This document shows, piece after piece, positions 1 to 6,317 of a stretch of 64,000 bases of DNA. The stretch covers positions 1-64,000 of the forward strand of contig CALYLO010000004.1 of NCBI GenBank assembly GCA_944800085.1. Reading direction: 5' to 3'. The notes under the pieces are model-generated. The model saw nothing but the letters and a program-made list of their open reading frames with translations. It was not told the DNA's origin and ran no database searches. A program made the translations under genes and the position numbers. This DNA is from Paenibacillus melissococcoides (GTDB taxonomy: Bacteria; Bacillota; Bacilli; Paenibacillales; Paenibacillaceae). Every line of letters starts with the position of its first letter. Position 1 is the stretch's first letter.

Positions 1-1200
1 AATGATTGTGTTCCAAATAACAGTTCCCCAGCAGATGAAGATGACTACGGCAGACTTTTCGTTACAAAATACAATGGCAGTCTATTAAGCGTAAATGATA
101 AACCTATAAATGTAGAAAATTGGGGTTTTAGTGATGTTACTCGCATTTTCACATCTAATGCTTATATTTCAGTGCACAATAATGAAAGTGGATGGGGAGG
201 AAATTACAATCCGGAACCCGACGAGATTAAGGCGTATTTTAACGGTTGGAGGATGTACCAAGAAGGGAGCCGCGAAACTCCATATACAAGTGGTAAAAAG
301 CAATGGTTTAAGATAAATAAGCCAAGCGATCCAAGTGTAGCTGACACGCCAACAACGTCATATCCGGAATGGACGCCTTACCGCCTCCAATACCTGAAGG
401 CGAAGCCAACCGTCGAGCCCGTCAGGAATTACGAGTTGGGCGCGACACTCTCCGCAGGCTCTAACATGGTCGAGGTCGGCAGCGGTATTGTGATCCGGGA
501 ACGGGCGAATCCAGCGCCCGGTGTTAGCGATGAAGGAAATATTAACAATGCATATCTGCCTGCAACGATGCTCCGACACAGGACACATGTAGCTAGTGCA
601 ATAGTTTATAAAAATAACGCAATTGACAGGGCGTGGATCGCGAAGGGCGACAATGTTTTACAAACTGAACCTAGTTATTACGACCCAACCGCAATCTACC
701 ACGTCACCTATACGATGCTTCATCCAACTCTTGCGCCTCCAATCAGCGGCACCGTGGCGGCCAACCTGCGTGGGACTGTGTCGGACTTGGTGAAGGATGT
801 AGGTGACATCGGGCGGCGGCTGTCGGTGGTGGAGACGCAGAAGGCGGAGAAGGATGCGCCACCTCCTCTGCGGATTAAACCTACATTATTGAATGGGTGG
901 GTAGATTATGGATCGCCTTTTGAACATTCGTTCTACTATAAGGATGATTCGAATGTTGTTTCGATTGAGGGCTTGATAGGTAGGGGAACGGCAGCGTTGG
1001 GTACATCTTTGTTTATACTTCCAACAGGGTTTAGACCTGACAAATCGCTTATTTTCCCTGTGCTTGGATGGGTAACAGGTGTAGGCGAGGCTCTTGTCCG
1101 CATTGACGTGGATCCAACGGGGATTGTAAAGATTGGCTCGCCTAATGCAAAAAATGATTATCTCTCATTGCAAGGTATATCGTTCCTTGCAAATAAATAA
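1..1200 (+). CDS. Phage tail-associated structural protein (5' partial)
   Basis: The reading frame is open from the first base of the window, so this is the C-terminal 399 residues of a longer protein; an internal GTG at 172 is not the true start. Near residues 60-100 the segment NPEPDEIKAYFNGWRM and the following KQWFK are of the kind seen in minor structural or tail-fibre proteins of Gram-positive phages. A stretch near residues 260-285 (DLVKDVGDIGRRLSVVETQK) is predicted to be a short coiled coil, and the last 110 residues look like a beta-rich receptor-binding or trimerisation tip. It stands at the head of the visible late operon, 11 bases before the next gene. Phage structural identity is solid; the exact role (tail fibre, baseplate or tip) is inferred. 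Confidence 0.7.
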   Translation, partial: NDCVPNNSSPADEDDYGRLFVTKYNGSLLSVNDKPINVENWGFSDVTRIFTSNAYISVHNNESGWGGNYNPEPDEIKAYFNGWRMYQEGSRETPYTSGKKQWFKINKPSDPSVADTPTTSYPEWTPYRLQYLKAKPTVEPVRNYELGATLSAGSNMVEVGSGIVIRERANPAPGVSDEGNINNAYLPATMLRHRTHVASAIVYKNNAIDRAWIAKGDNVLQTEPSYYDPTAIYHVTYTMLHPTLAPPISGTVAANLRGTVSDLVKDVGDIGRRLSVVETQKAEKDAPPPLRIKPTLLNGWVDYGSPFEHSFYYKDDSNVVSIEGLIGRGTAALGTSLFILPTGFRPDKSLIFPVLGWVTGVGEALVRIDVDPTGIVKIGSPNAKNDYLSLQGISFLANK

Positions 1201-1211
1201 GGAGGCACGAC

Positions 1212-1850
1212 ATGAAAGAAGCAATCATAACCGACCTATCCGGTCGCTACATCGAACCGACGCTCGTTGCGGACTCCGTGACGGGCGTTTTTGATCGGCG
1301 GGAACCGGTTGAACCGGACGAACCCGGCAGCCTTCCGCAGTCTGAACCGGAGCAGCGTGACGACGAGCAGCCTGACGAACCGGAAACGGTACTCGTAGGC
1401 TACACCGTAGCTGTGCCGATGCCTGACGGGCTGTATCAGCCTATATTCGATGTCGAGGGCTACAGAGCAGCGCAGGAGGCTTATGAGGCTGCATACGCCG
1501 AATACATGGCCGTGCTGGCCGAGCATGACCCGGAGAGCGACGATCCGCTGCCGGAGCCGCCGCAACCCGTGGACGGCCCAAGCTTCTGGCGGAACGGACT
1601 CACGGACGAGGAAATCGAAGCGCTGAATCCGGATCCGCAGCCGTCACAGACCGACGCGCTGGGCCAAGAATTGACGCAAATGAAAATCAGGAATATCCAG
1701 CAGCAGAGCGTCATTGATGACCTTGGCAGAATGTTGACCCAATCGCGGCTGGACAGCATGCAGAAAAAGCAGACTATCGACAGCCTGGGTGCGGAATTGA
1801 CGAATGCTAAACTTGAAATTATTGAATTTAAAGGAGGGCAAACGGAATGA
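1212..1850 (+). CDS. Phage tail-region protein with acidic N-terminus and C-terminal coiled coil
   Basis: A 212-residue protein whose start follows a good AAGGAGG site at about 1200. The first 120 residues are very rich in Pro, Glu and Asp (EPDEPGSLPQSEPEQRDDEQ), and the motif YQPIFDVEGYRAAQEAYEAA lies in the middle. From about residue 150 a heptad pattern begins, with two near-repeats of the form (D/S)LGxxLTxxKL, predicted to be a coiled coil. Proteins of this kind sit between tail-fibre and XkdX genes in Bacillus and Paenibacillus phages, often near holin and lysin genes. The stop overlaps the next start (ATGA), indicating translational coupling. I do not recognise a catalytic function; a tail-fibre accessory or assembly role is inference. 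Confidence 0.6.
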   Translation: MKEAIITDLSGRYIEPTLVADSVTGVFDRREPVEPDEPGSLPQSEPEQRDDEQPDEPETVLVGYTVAVPMPDGLYQPIFDVEGYRAAQEAYEAAYAEYMAVLAEHDPESDDPLPEPPQPVDGPSFWRNGLTDEEIEALNPDPQPSQTDALGQELTQMKIRNIQQQSVIDDLGRMLTQSRLDSMQKKQTIDSLGAELTNAKLEIIEFKGGQTE

Positions 1851-1996
1851 ATTTCTGGAAACTTGCTTTTGATTGTGAATGGATCGACGCAGAGGGGCTA
1901 TGCGCAGCCGTTAAGACGGAGGCCAACCGATTCGGGGAAATCACGCCGGAAGAGTACGAGAAGATTACTGGGATAAAATTTCCGACACAGGAATAA
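1847..1996 (+). CDS. XkdX family phage protein
   Basis: A 49-residue protein beginning MNFWKLAFDCEW with the C-terminal motif GEITPEEYEKITG. This is the hallmark of the XkdX family of small proteins encoded between tail-fibre and holin genes in PBSX-like and related phages. The function of XkdX is not established. It is preceded by AAGGAGG at about 1831 and overlaps the preceding stop by four bases (ATGA). Two hairpins follow the stop, so the structural transcription unit probably attenuates or ends here, before the holin gene. Confidence 0.8.
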   Translation: MNFWKLAFDCEWIDAEGLCAAVKTEANRFGEITPEEYEKITGIKFPTQE

Positions 1997-2027
1997 GCGC
2001 CACGCCATAGAGCAGGCGCTTTATTTA
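1995..2027 (+). terminator. Terminator-like hairpin after the XkdX gene
   Basis: The stem AAGCGCC (1995-2001) pairs perfectly with GGCGCTT (2015-2021) and is followed by TATTTAT. It starts at the TAA stop of the XkdX gene. Confidence 0.6.
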
Positions 2028-2028
2028 T

Positions 2029-2049
2029 GCCCTCGGGATACCCGGGGGC
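2029..2049 (+). terminator. Second hairpin before the holin gene
   Basis: GCCCTCGGG (2029-2037) pairs with CCCGGGGGC (2041-2049) around a three-base loop, with one mismatch, followed by TATTTC. Directly adjacent to the previous hairpin; the pair may act as a tandem attenuator between the structural and lysis genes. Confidence 0.45.
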
Positions 2050-2079
2050 TATTTCATATGTCAATAGGGGGATAAACTC

Positions 2080-2514
2080 ATGGAAAGATGGGATTTGCTA
2101 ATTAAGTGGGGAGCCGCCGCCGTTGGCGGGTTTACATCATTCTTTTATGGAGGGTGGAGCTCGCTTCTGACTGCTTTGGCCGTTGTTGTTACTGTTGACT
2201 ACATCACAGGATTTGCGGCGGCATATAAAGAAGGTCGCGACAACCCAACAGATTCAAGCAAGGGTTTGAGCAGCGAAGTAGGTTTTTGGGGGCTCGCTAA
2301 AAAAGGACTAATGTTCTTGATCGTAGGGCTCGCCCATCATGTTGATTTGATTTTAGGCACGAACGCAATTATGTCTGGAGCAATTTACTTTTTCATTGCA
2401 AATGAATTGCTTTCAATTACAGAGAATCTTGGCCGCGTCGGAATGAACATGCCTAGTCAATTGAAAGATGTTATTGCTGTTTTGAAAGGAAAGGGCGGCG
2501 AGAAAAATGTATGA
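2080..2514 (+). CDS. Phage holin (phi29/Cph1-type, holin_4_1 family)
   Basis: A 144-residue membrane protein with about three hydrophobic segments (near residues 8-45, 75-95 and 95-115). The motif DYITGFAAAYKEG followed by S-S-x-G-x-x-G (DSSKGLSSEVGFWGLAKKG) is characteristic of the toxin secretion/phage lysis holin family. It would form membrane lesions that release or activate the endolysin at the end of infection. A GGGGG-type ribosome site stands 8-12 bases before ATG. The gene overlaps the downstream endolysin by eight bases, so the pair forms a coupled lysis cassette. Confidence 0.85.
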   Translation: MERWDLLIKWGAAAVGGFTSFFYGGWSSLLTALAVVVTVDYITGFAAAYKEGRDNPTDSSKGLSSEVGFWGLAKKGLMFLIVGLAHHVDLILGTNAIMSGAIYFFIANELLSITENLGRVGMNMPSQLKDVIAVLKGKGGEKNV

Positions 2515-3712
2515 CTGGGGAAAGCATGGATACCGTGTGACAAGCCCTTTCGGGCCGCGAAAAGATCCTATTGATGGCAAACAAAAAGAACATACCGGCA
2601 TCGACTTGGTGAAGGCGCATAAAGCGCCTATTTTTGCGTTTATGGGCGGGGAAGTGGTCCATGCCCGAGAAGGACGAGCGGGAACAGGCTTCGGTAATTT
2701 TGGTATTGTAGTCGCCATTAGGGACGGGCGCGGCGCACTGCACTGTTACGCGCATCTGGATTCCTGCACCGTGAAGGTCGGTCAAAGAGTAGTAGCAGGA
2801 CAGGAAGTCGGAAAGCAGGGGACAACAGGCCGCAGCACCGGCTCGCATTTGCATTATGAGGTACGGACCAAGGCAGCGCCTTCATTTGGTTACGGCATGC
2901 ATACAGACCCCGGGGCGTACCTCTCAAAATATCAGGGACAAGGAAAGGATAAGGGGAGCATGAAGCAAACGGATTTCATTGCGAAGATTGCACCGGCAGC
3001 CGTGGAAGATATGAAGCGGACAGGGGTGCCCGCATCACTCACAATCGCCCAGGCTGCATTGGAAAGCGGCTGGGGAGAGAGCGGCCTGACGAAAAAAGCG
3101 AACAATCTATTCGGCATCAAGGGAAAGGGCCCGGCAGGCAGCGTAAATATGCCTACTACGGAGTACAGAACGGACCGAACACCTTATCAAATAGAAGCTG
3201 CTTTTCGGGCGTATCATAACTGGGCTGAGAGCATCGAAGATCATTCGAAACTCGTCCTTAACGGGACAAAGGACAAGCCGAAGCGTTATCACGGCGTATT
3301 GAACGCTGATTACAAAACAGCTTGCCGGGAAATCTGGCGTGGTGGATATGCGACCGATCCGAAGTATCCGCAGCTATTGATTGGCCTAATCGAACAATAC
3401 GGACTAATGAAATACGATGAGCAGGGGAAGAAGGTTGTAATGGCCGGAATTGAAATCAACGGTAAAAAGATTGCCGAAGGGCCACTAGTCGATGGAACGG
3501 TTCTCGCTCCGATTCGGGCCGTAGGCGAAGCGCTTGGCGCCAAGATTGGCTGGAACCAGCAGAGCAAAACGGCATCAATCAATGGCGCGCCTGTGCCAGG
3601 TGAACTTATCGGCGGCAGCGCATACGCTCCTATCCGGGCGGTTGCTGATGCTGCCGGGGTCAAAGTTAAATGGGATGCAAAGGAACGAAAGGTCGGTATA
3701 ACTACCACTTGA
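2507..3712 (+). CDS. Modular endolysin: M23 peptidase, GH73 glucosaminidase and copper-amine-oxidase-N-like domain
   Basis: A 401-residue peptidoglycan hydrolase with three parts. Residues about 5-145 are an M23 metallopeptidase (LytM-like): HTGIDLV supplies the first zinc His and Asp, and HLHYEV supplies the H-x-H motif. Residues about 150-300 are a GH73/FlgJ-type mannosyl-glycoprotein endo-beta-N-acetylglucosaminidase, with TIAQAALESGWGES around the catalytic Glu and NNLFGIKG. Residues about 310-401 are two repeats like the copper amine oxidase N-terminal domain (LAPIRAVGEALGAKIGW and YAPIRAVADAAGVKVKW), common in Paenibacillus surface proteins and probably wall-binding. There is no signal peptide, which fits holin-dependent release. 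The start codon lies inside the holin gene. Families are well established; the domain-to-function reading is confident, the binding role of the tail is inferred. Confidence 0.88.
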   Translation: MYDWGKHGYRVTSPFGPRKDPIDGKQKEHTGIDLVKAHKAPIFAFMGGEVVHAREGRAGTGFGNFGIVVAIRDGRGALHCYAHLDSCTVKVGQRVVAGQEVGKQGTTGRSTGSHLHYEVRTKAAPSFGYGMHTDPGAYLSKYQGQGKDKGSMKQTDFIAKIAPAAVEDMKRTGVPASLTIAQAALESGWGESGLTKKANNLFGIKGKGPAGSVNMPTTEYRTDRTPYQIEAAFRAYHNWAESIEDHSKLVLNGTKDKPKRYHGVLNADYKTACREIWRGGYATDPKYPQLLIGLIEQYGLMKYDEQGKKVVMAGIEINGKKIAEGPLVDGTVLAPIRAVGEALGAKIGWNQQSKTASINGAPVPGELIGGSAYAPIRAVADAAGVKVKWDAKERKVGITTT

Positions 3713-3748
3713 TTGGAGACACTATTGGAGATTCCTTGCCTCCGAAAG

Positions 3749-3785
3749 AAGGGCCACGGTGATATACCGCGGCCCTTAGCGTTTT
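3749..3785. terminator. Terminator after the lysis genes, probably bidirectional
   Basis: AAGGGCCACGG (3749-3759) pairs with CCGCGGCCCTT (3767-3777) with a single mismatch and is followed by AGCGTTTTAT. It lies between the rightward endolysin gene and the leftward small-gene cluster ending at 3784, so it probably serves both. Confidence 0.75.
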
Positions 3786-3936
3786 ATTCGGGACGTAGTT
3801 CAGGATCGTCCAGATGATAATAAGGTCCCTCCCAATAATACCCGCATTCTTCGCATTCTCTACATACATACCAGCAGCCTAAGTCATCATCAAAGTGCCA
3901 TTCCTCTTCCTTCCCTAAACAGTTGCAATTCGTCAT
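3784..3936 (-). CDS. Small Cys-rich protein, possible zinc-binding (prophage)
   Basis: A 50-residue ORF starting MTNCNCLGKEEEWHF. It contains six cysteines, arranged near the N-terminus as CNC and centrally as C-x3-C-x2-C-x2-C (residues 21-31), plus two His, many acidic residues and aromatic YYW/YY clusters. The Cys spacing suggests a small zinc ribbon or knuckle. The start is supported by AAGGAG about 11 bases upstream on the minus strand. It is the last gene of a leftward cluster of tiny genes and ends at the shared terminator. I do not recognise a named family; a DNA- or protein-binding accessory role is speculation. Confidence 0.55.
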   Translation of the reverse strand: MTNCNCLGKEEEWHFDDDLGCWYVCRECEECGYYWEGPYYHLDDPELRPE

Positions 3937-3963
3937 TCTCAATACAACTCCTTGATTTCATGC

Positions 3964-4161
3964 TTATCTTCTAACGATTGTTCGGAATGCATTATCTAGC
4001 GTCCGAATCTCCGCGAGCAATCTCGAATCTGTAAGATCAGTCCATCCTAATATGTTACGGACTTGGCCGACGTAAAATGTATGAGCTTGTTGCATTAAAT
4101 CAGACCCGTCAAGTTCAGAAACAAACGCACGGAACAAGAACACCCTTTCATACGGAGTCAT
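3964..4161 (-). CDS. Hypothetical small prophage protein
   Basis: A 65-residue protein starting MTPYERVFLFRAFV. This start is preferred over one seven codons upstream because GAGAGGAGGA lies just before it. The protein is predicted mostly alpha-helical, soluble and mildly charged, ending in RTIVRR, with no signal peptide or membrane segment. No family is recognised. It is the third gene of a leftward cluster that seems to be driven from the promoter near 4556-4584. No function is proposed. Confidence 0.5.
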   Translation of the reverse strand: MTPYERVFLFRAFVSELDGSDLMQQAHTFYVGQVRNILGWTDLTDSRLLAEIRTLDNAFRTIVRR

Positions 4162-4194
4162 TGCTCTCCTCCTCTCCCGCATACGCCCGCCGGC

Positions 4195-4284
4195 TTATTT
4201 TTTATTCCACCGCAACGCAATTACCAAAGCTGCAATAGTGAAAATGAATGCCAAAGTAATGAATGTCCAAGTAATGTATTCCAT
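4195..4284 (-). CDS. 29-residue single-span membrane peptide
   Basis: A very short ORF, MEYITWTFITLAFIFTIAAL followed by VIALRWNKK. It is almost entirely one transmembrane helix with a basic tail. A GGGAGGA ribosome site precedes the ATG by about ten bases on the minus strand, which favours real translation. Its form resembles phage-encoded holin-like or type I toxin-like peptides, but there is no direct family match that I can assert. It lies in a leftward cluster between the 40-residue basic peptide and the 65-residue protein. Confidence 0.45.
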   Translation of the reverse strand: MEYITWTFITLAFIFTIAALVIALRWNKK

Positions 4285-4343
4285 GGCTTGTCCATCCTCC
4301 CGCGTATTGTTGTGAGGCGAGGGTTCGTGTTAAGATTGGGGGA

Positions 4344-4369
4344 GGAGGCCGTTGTAGCGAACGGCCTCC
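4344..4369. terminator. Perfect hairpin between two small leftward genes
   Basis: GGAGGCCGTT (4344-4353) and AACGGCCTCC (4360-4369) form a perfect ten-base stem with a six-base loop. There is no U-run on either side, so it may be an attenuator or RNA-stability element between the genes at 4379-4501 and 4195-4284. Confidence 0.5.
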
Positions 4370-4378
4370 CGTGGGTAC

Positions 4379-4501
4379 TTAACGATTGCGCCGTCCGCGC
4401 CGTTTAGTGCCCTTTTTCTTTTTCTTACGGCCTTGAATCAAAATGAGTAATGCGGTAAAACTCTGGATGATTGCCGTAAGAAGCTGAACCCAATCTTTCA
4501 C
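4379..4501 (-). CDS. 40-residue membrane peptide with strongly basic tail
   Basis: A GTG-started ORF reading (M)KDWVQLLTAIIQSFTALLIL then IQGRKKKKKGTKRRGRRNR. It has one amphipathic or hydrophobic helix followed by a 17-residue tail with 13 Lys or Arg. A GGGAGG site lies about nine bases upstream. It is the first gene after the leftward promoter at 4556-4584. The form (hydrophobic helix plus basic tail) is shared with small phage holin-like proteins and some type I toxins; neither is proven. The very short length lowers confidence. Confidence 0.45.
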   Translation of the reverse strand: MKDWVQLLTAIIQSFTALLILIQGRKKKKKGTKRRGRRNR

Positions 4502-4516
4502 TTGCCCCCACCTCCC

Positions 4517-4608
4517 ACGATAAACATTTTTCGTTTAACGTTTATCGTTAAATAGAGTATATAACGAATTTCGTTAAGAGTCAATACACTCTAACTTGAT
4601 TCGTTAAA
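4517..4608. promoter_or_regulatory. Operator array of the prophage switch
   Basis: Several related half-sites of the form TTCGTTAAA or TAACGAA lie in this AT-rich gap. A perfect 15-bp odd palindrome, TAACGAATTTCGTTA, is at 4562-4576. ACGATAAAC at 4517-4525 is the inverse of GTTTATCGT at 4540-4548. CGTTTAACG is at 4532-4540, and TTCGTTAAA is at 4600-4608. Multiple operator copies between divergent genes are typical of phage-type repressor control. The XRE protein encoded just to the right is the obvious candidate ligand (inference). Confidence 0.65.
4556..4584 (-). promoter_or_regulatory. Leftward promoter for the small-gene cluster
   Basis: On the minus strand TTGACT (4579-4584) is followed after exactly 17 bp by TATACT (4556-4561). 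The 15-bp palindrome at 4562-4576 fills almost the whole spacer, so a bound repressor would block the polymerase directly. Confidence 0.7.
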
Positions 4609-4624
4609 CTTTTTTTGTTATGTT
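4596..4624 (+). promoter_or_regulatory. Possible rightward promoter for the XRE gene
   Basis: TTGATT (4596-4601) and TATGTT (4619-4624) are 17 bp apart, with a half-operator TTCGTTAAA overlapping the -35 region. Weak match to consensus. Confidence 0.4.
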
Positions 4625-4646
4625 TAAAGTGTAGGAGGTGGAGGAA

Positions 4647-4871
4647 GTGATACGGCTAAAGTTGGACGAGATATTAAAACAACGGGATATATCAATGTAC
4701 AAGCTCCACCAAATGACCGGAATCCGTCCTAACACGGTTAGCGACCTTGTAAACAACAAAGCAAAGCAATGGTCGCCTGAAGCATTAAATACGATATTTA
4801 AGGCGTTGGAACTCGAATCTATACACGATCTAATTGAATTTGTAGAAGACGAAAAGGAGCCCCGGGAGTAG
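4647..4871 (+). CDS. Small XRE/Cro-type transcriptional regulator
   Basis: A 74-residue protein, MIRLKLDEILKQRDISMYKL, made almost wholly of one helix-turn-helix domain. The recognition region is around KLHQMTGIRPNTVSDLVNNK, followed by an acidic C-terminal helix (EFVEDEKEPRE). It fits the short Cro/C1-type (HTH_26) class, which binds as a dimer. I place the start at the GTG at 4647 because AGGAGG at 4633-4638 is eight bases before it; an upstream GTG at 4638 overlaps that site. It is divergent from the leftward tiny genes across an operator array and is followed by its own terminator, so it probably is the repressor of that switch and may regulate itself. Confidence 0.8.
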   Translation: MIRLKLDEILKQRDISMYKLHQMTGIRPNTVSDLVNNKAKQWSPEALNTIFKALELESIHDLIEFVEDEKEPRE

Positions 4872-4886
4872 TCCCGAGGCTTTTTC
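4859..4886 (+). terminator. Terminator of the XRE gene, overlapping its stop codon
   Basis: GCCCCGGGA (4859-4867) pairs with TCCCGAGGC (4872-4880) around GTAG, with one mismatch, followed by TTTTTCTT. Confidence 0.85.
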
Positions 4887-4996
4887 TTATATTCCCGACT
4901 GGCTTCATTTTCCGGGAATAAGTTGATAACTAAAGGGGAATACAGCATCTAATGGGGGTGCTGTATGATGACTCTACTATATAGGGTAAATAGATT

Positions 4997-5368
4997 ATGA
5001 CCCTTTTGACAGTATCACTCGATCCTAACGCGGATACGGGCTTGTTAACGACATCAGCGGAGCGAGTGTGGTTTTTATTATACGACAGTAGCAGCGACCG
5101 AATCATCGTGCATACCCCTAGAAGAGAATATTTTATGATTGGTACGCTTAAATACTGGGTGAATGCACTGAACGCTAGCGGCCATACATACGAAATTGTA
5201 GATCGTAACGTTATTGTCAACGTAAAAAACGTAACCTATATTGATGTAATAACTAGACATGCGCTTTTTTATGCACCGGGTGGTAAACCAAAGAAATGCA
5301 CGATGTCACATTATTTGTGCGAAGAATTTGTAAAAAAATTTCCGGAGATCCCCAATAACATAAATTAA
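4997..5368 (+). CDS. LytTR-like DNA-binding domain protein (prophage)
   Basis: A 123-residue single-domain protein. The region from about residue 30 to 90 (DRIIVHTPRREYFMIGTLKYW, then EIVDRNVIVNVKNVTYID) resembles the LytTR fold: a beta-strand around the HT motif, a middle helix with G-x-L, then a conserved R-x-x-x-V-N-x-x-x-V-x-x-I/Y-D segment. LytTR domains bind direct repeats in promoters. There is no receiver domain, as in other free-standing phage or cell-competition LytTR proteins. No strong ribosome site is seen, only AGGG about 14 bases upstream. It stands alone between two XRE genes. Assignment rests on pattern similarity only. Confidence 0.5.
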   Translation: MTLLTVSLDPNADTGLLTTSAERVWFLLYDSSSDRIIVHTPRREYFMIGTLKYWVNALNASGHTYEIVDRNVIVNVKNVTYIDVITRHALFYAPGGKPKKCTMSHYLCEEFVKKFPEIPNNIN

Positions 5369-5542
5369 GCGCGAAGTCACTCGGATTTTGTCGATTTATG
5401 TATGAGCATATGAGAAAATTCGCAGGATGAACTGAAGTGTACATACTGCCGAAAATGTAGTACAAAATAGGTAGGTGGCGGCCGCTGCTAAGACAAATAC
5501 GGCGAGGAGGGAAGTAGGGGAAGGTTAGATAAATTTAGGGCG

Positions 5543-5562
5543 TGTATAGATATATCTATACA
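5543..5562. promoter_or_regulatory. Perfect 20-bp palindrome
   Basis: TGTATAGATATATCTATACA reads the same on both strands. It lies in the 220-base gap between the 3' ends of the LytTR-like gene and the leftward XRE gene, where no promoter is expected. It could be an operator, a cruciform or a recombination site. Confidence 0.55.
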
Positions 5563-5589
5563 TTTCTCGGGAGGGACGCCTGCAAGGCG

Positions 5590-5802
5590 TTATAGAATCC
5601 ATTCGTACATATCTTCTGCGTGACAGTTGAGCATGTACGAAATAAGGACAGCCACCTCATAAGGCATTGGTTCGCGGTTATTGGCCCAGTTGGATATTCT
5701 TTGTGGAGAATACCCTGACTTGCGGGCCAACTCAGCCTGGGTTGTGTTGGCTTCCTTAATACGGACTTTTAGCAGGCATCTCCCCCGAGTAATTCTAGCC
5801 AC
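5590..5802 (-). CDS. XRE-family helix-turn-helix protein
   Basis: A 70-residue protein starting MARITRGRCLLKVRIKEANT. TTQAELARKSGYSPQRISNW is a textbook HTH_3 motif. The C-terminal part, REPMPYEVAVLISYML then DMYEWIL, is typical of phage regulators. The start at GTG 5802 is chosen because AGGTGATTCAG precedes it; an earlier in-frame GTG at 5811 has no ribosome site. It is divergent from the SOS-controlled small gene at 5968. It could be the prophage repressor or a second Cro-like protein, but it lacks the peptidase domain of LexA/CI-type repressors. Confidence 0.8.
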   Translation of the reverse strand: MARITRGRCLLKVRIKEANTTQAELARKSGYSPQRISNWANNREPMPYEVAVLISYMLNCHAEDMYEWIL

Positions 5803-5879
5803 CTGAATCACCTATTTAAGGGAAGTGCTTTACATCCGCAATTATATCATTTTGAAAGTTGATTAGATAGATAGGACTA

Positions 5880-5909
5880 TTGAATGGGAACATGCGTTCG
5901 GTATATAAT
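5880..5909 (+). promoter_or_regulatory. Promoter with SOS (LexA/DinR) box
   Basis: TTGAAT (5880-5885) and TATAAT (5904-5909) are separated by 18 bp. The spacer contains GGAACATGCGTTCG at 5887-5900, matching the Gram-positive SOS consensus CGAACRNRYGTTYG at 13 of 14 positions. LexA bound here would occlude the promoter, so the gene at 5968 should be induced by DNA damage. Confidence 0.7.
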
Positions 5910-5967
5910 CATGTTAACGGTAAACATCGAAAACTAGATATCAATATGTAGAGGGGCGGATGAGTTG

Positions 5968-6147
5968 ATGGTAAGATGGGAAGCTGCATATAAACAAGTA
6001 TATGAAGAGAATAAAATGCGACGAGAGGAAGAACTGGAAAGGTTTTTTATGCTCTTCAACATATTTTGCCATGAAGTTAGGCACGTTAGCCCTGATTTAT
6101 TCGAAGCTGTACTCGAACTTGAAGAACTAATGAATGAAACATTTTAA
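5968..6147 (+). CDS. Small helical protein behind an SOS promoter (prophage)
   Basis: A 59-residue protein, MVRWEAAYKQVYEENKMRRE and onward, rich in Glu and Arg, predicted to be helical throughout with a possible coiled coil over residues 5-30. It has no membrane segment and no recognised family. GAGGGGCGGA stands seven bases before the ATG at 5968; a TTG at 5965 is the alternative start. Transcription appears to come from the LexA-box promoter at 5880-5909, and a strong terminator follows, so it is a one-gene unit. An antirepressor, induction-related or host-inhibitory role would fit its regulation but is not shown by the sequence. Confidence 0.6.
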   Translation: MVRWEAAYKQVYEENKMRREEELERFFMLFNIFCHEVRHVSPDLFEAVLELEELMNETF

Positions 6148-6170
6148 TACTACTCTTGTTATTCATAAGA

Positions 6171-6201
6171 AAGCCCCGGCGTTAGTCCCGGGGCTTTTCC
6201 T
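6171..6201 (+). terminator. Strong terminator near the prophage right end
   Basis: AAGCCCCGG (6171-6179) pairs perfectly with CCGGGGCTT (6188-6196), followed by TTCCTTTT. Confidence 0.85.
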
Positions 6202-6317
6202 TTTGCCCACACTCCCCACATACCCACAGGTTACCCACAAAAACACTGTCAAACAACGCCCCCCTTTGTCCATCCATGACCACGAGGAAACCCCGAAAAA
6301 CCGCGCTGTTACGGCAT

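Larger units (their letters stand above)
1..6300. mobile_element. Right end of an integrated prophage (partial; right boundary approximate)
   Basis: Tail-associated protein, XkdX-type protein, holin and endolysin occur in the order typical of the late end of tailed-phage genomes. They are followed by small genes and HTH regulators such as those found near an attachment site. Base composition is clearly more AT-rich than the Tad genes that begin near 6.5 kb. No integrase lies in the window, so it must be further left. The right edge is inferred to lie between the terminator at 6171-6201 and about 6320, where host-like coding resumes. I could not identify the att core. Confidence 0.8.

Noticed and set aside
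5543..5562. A chromosomal dif site for the 20-bp palindrome
   Set aside because: Bacillus-type dif sites are about 28 bp with imperfect arms and a different core; this does not match.
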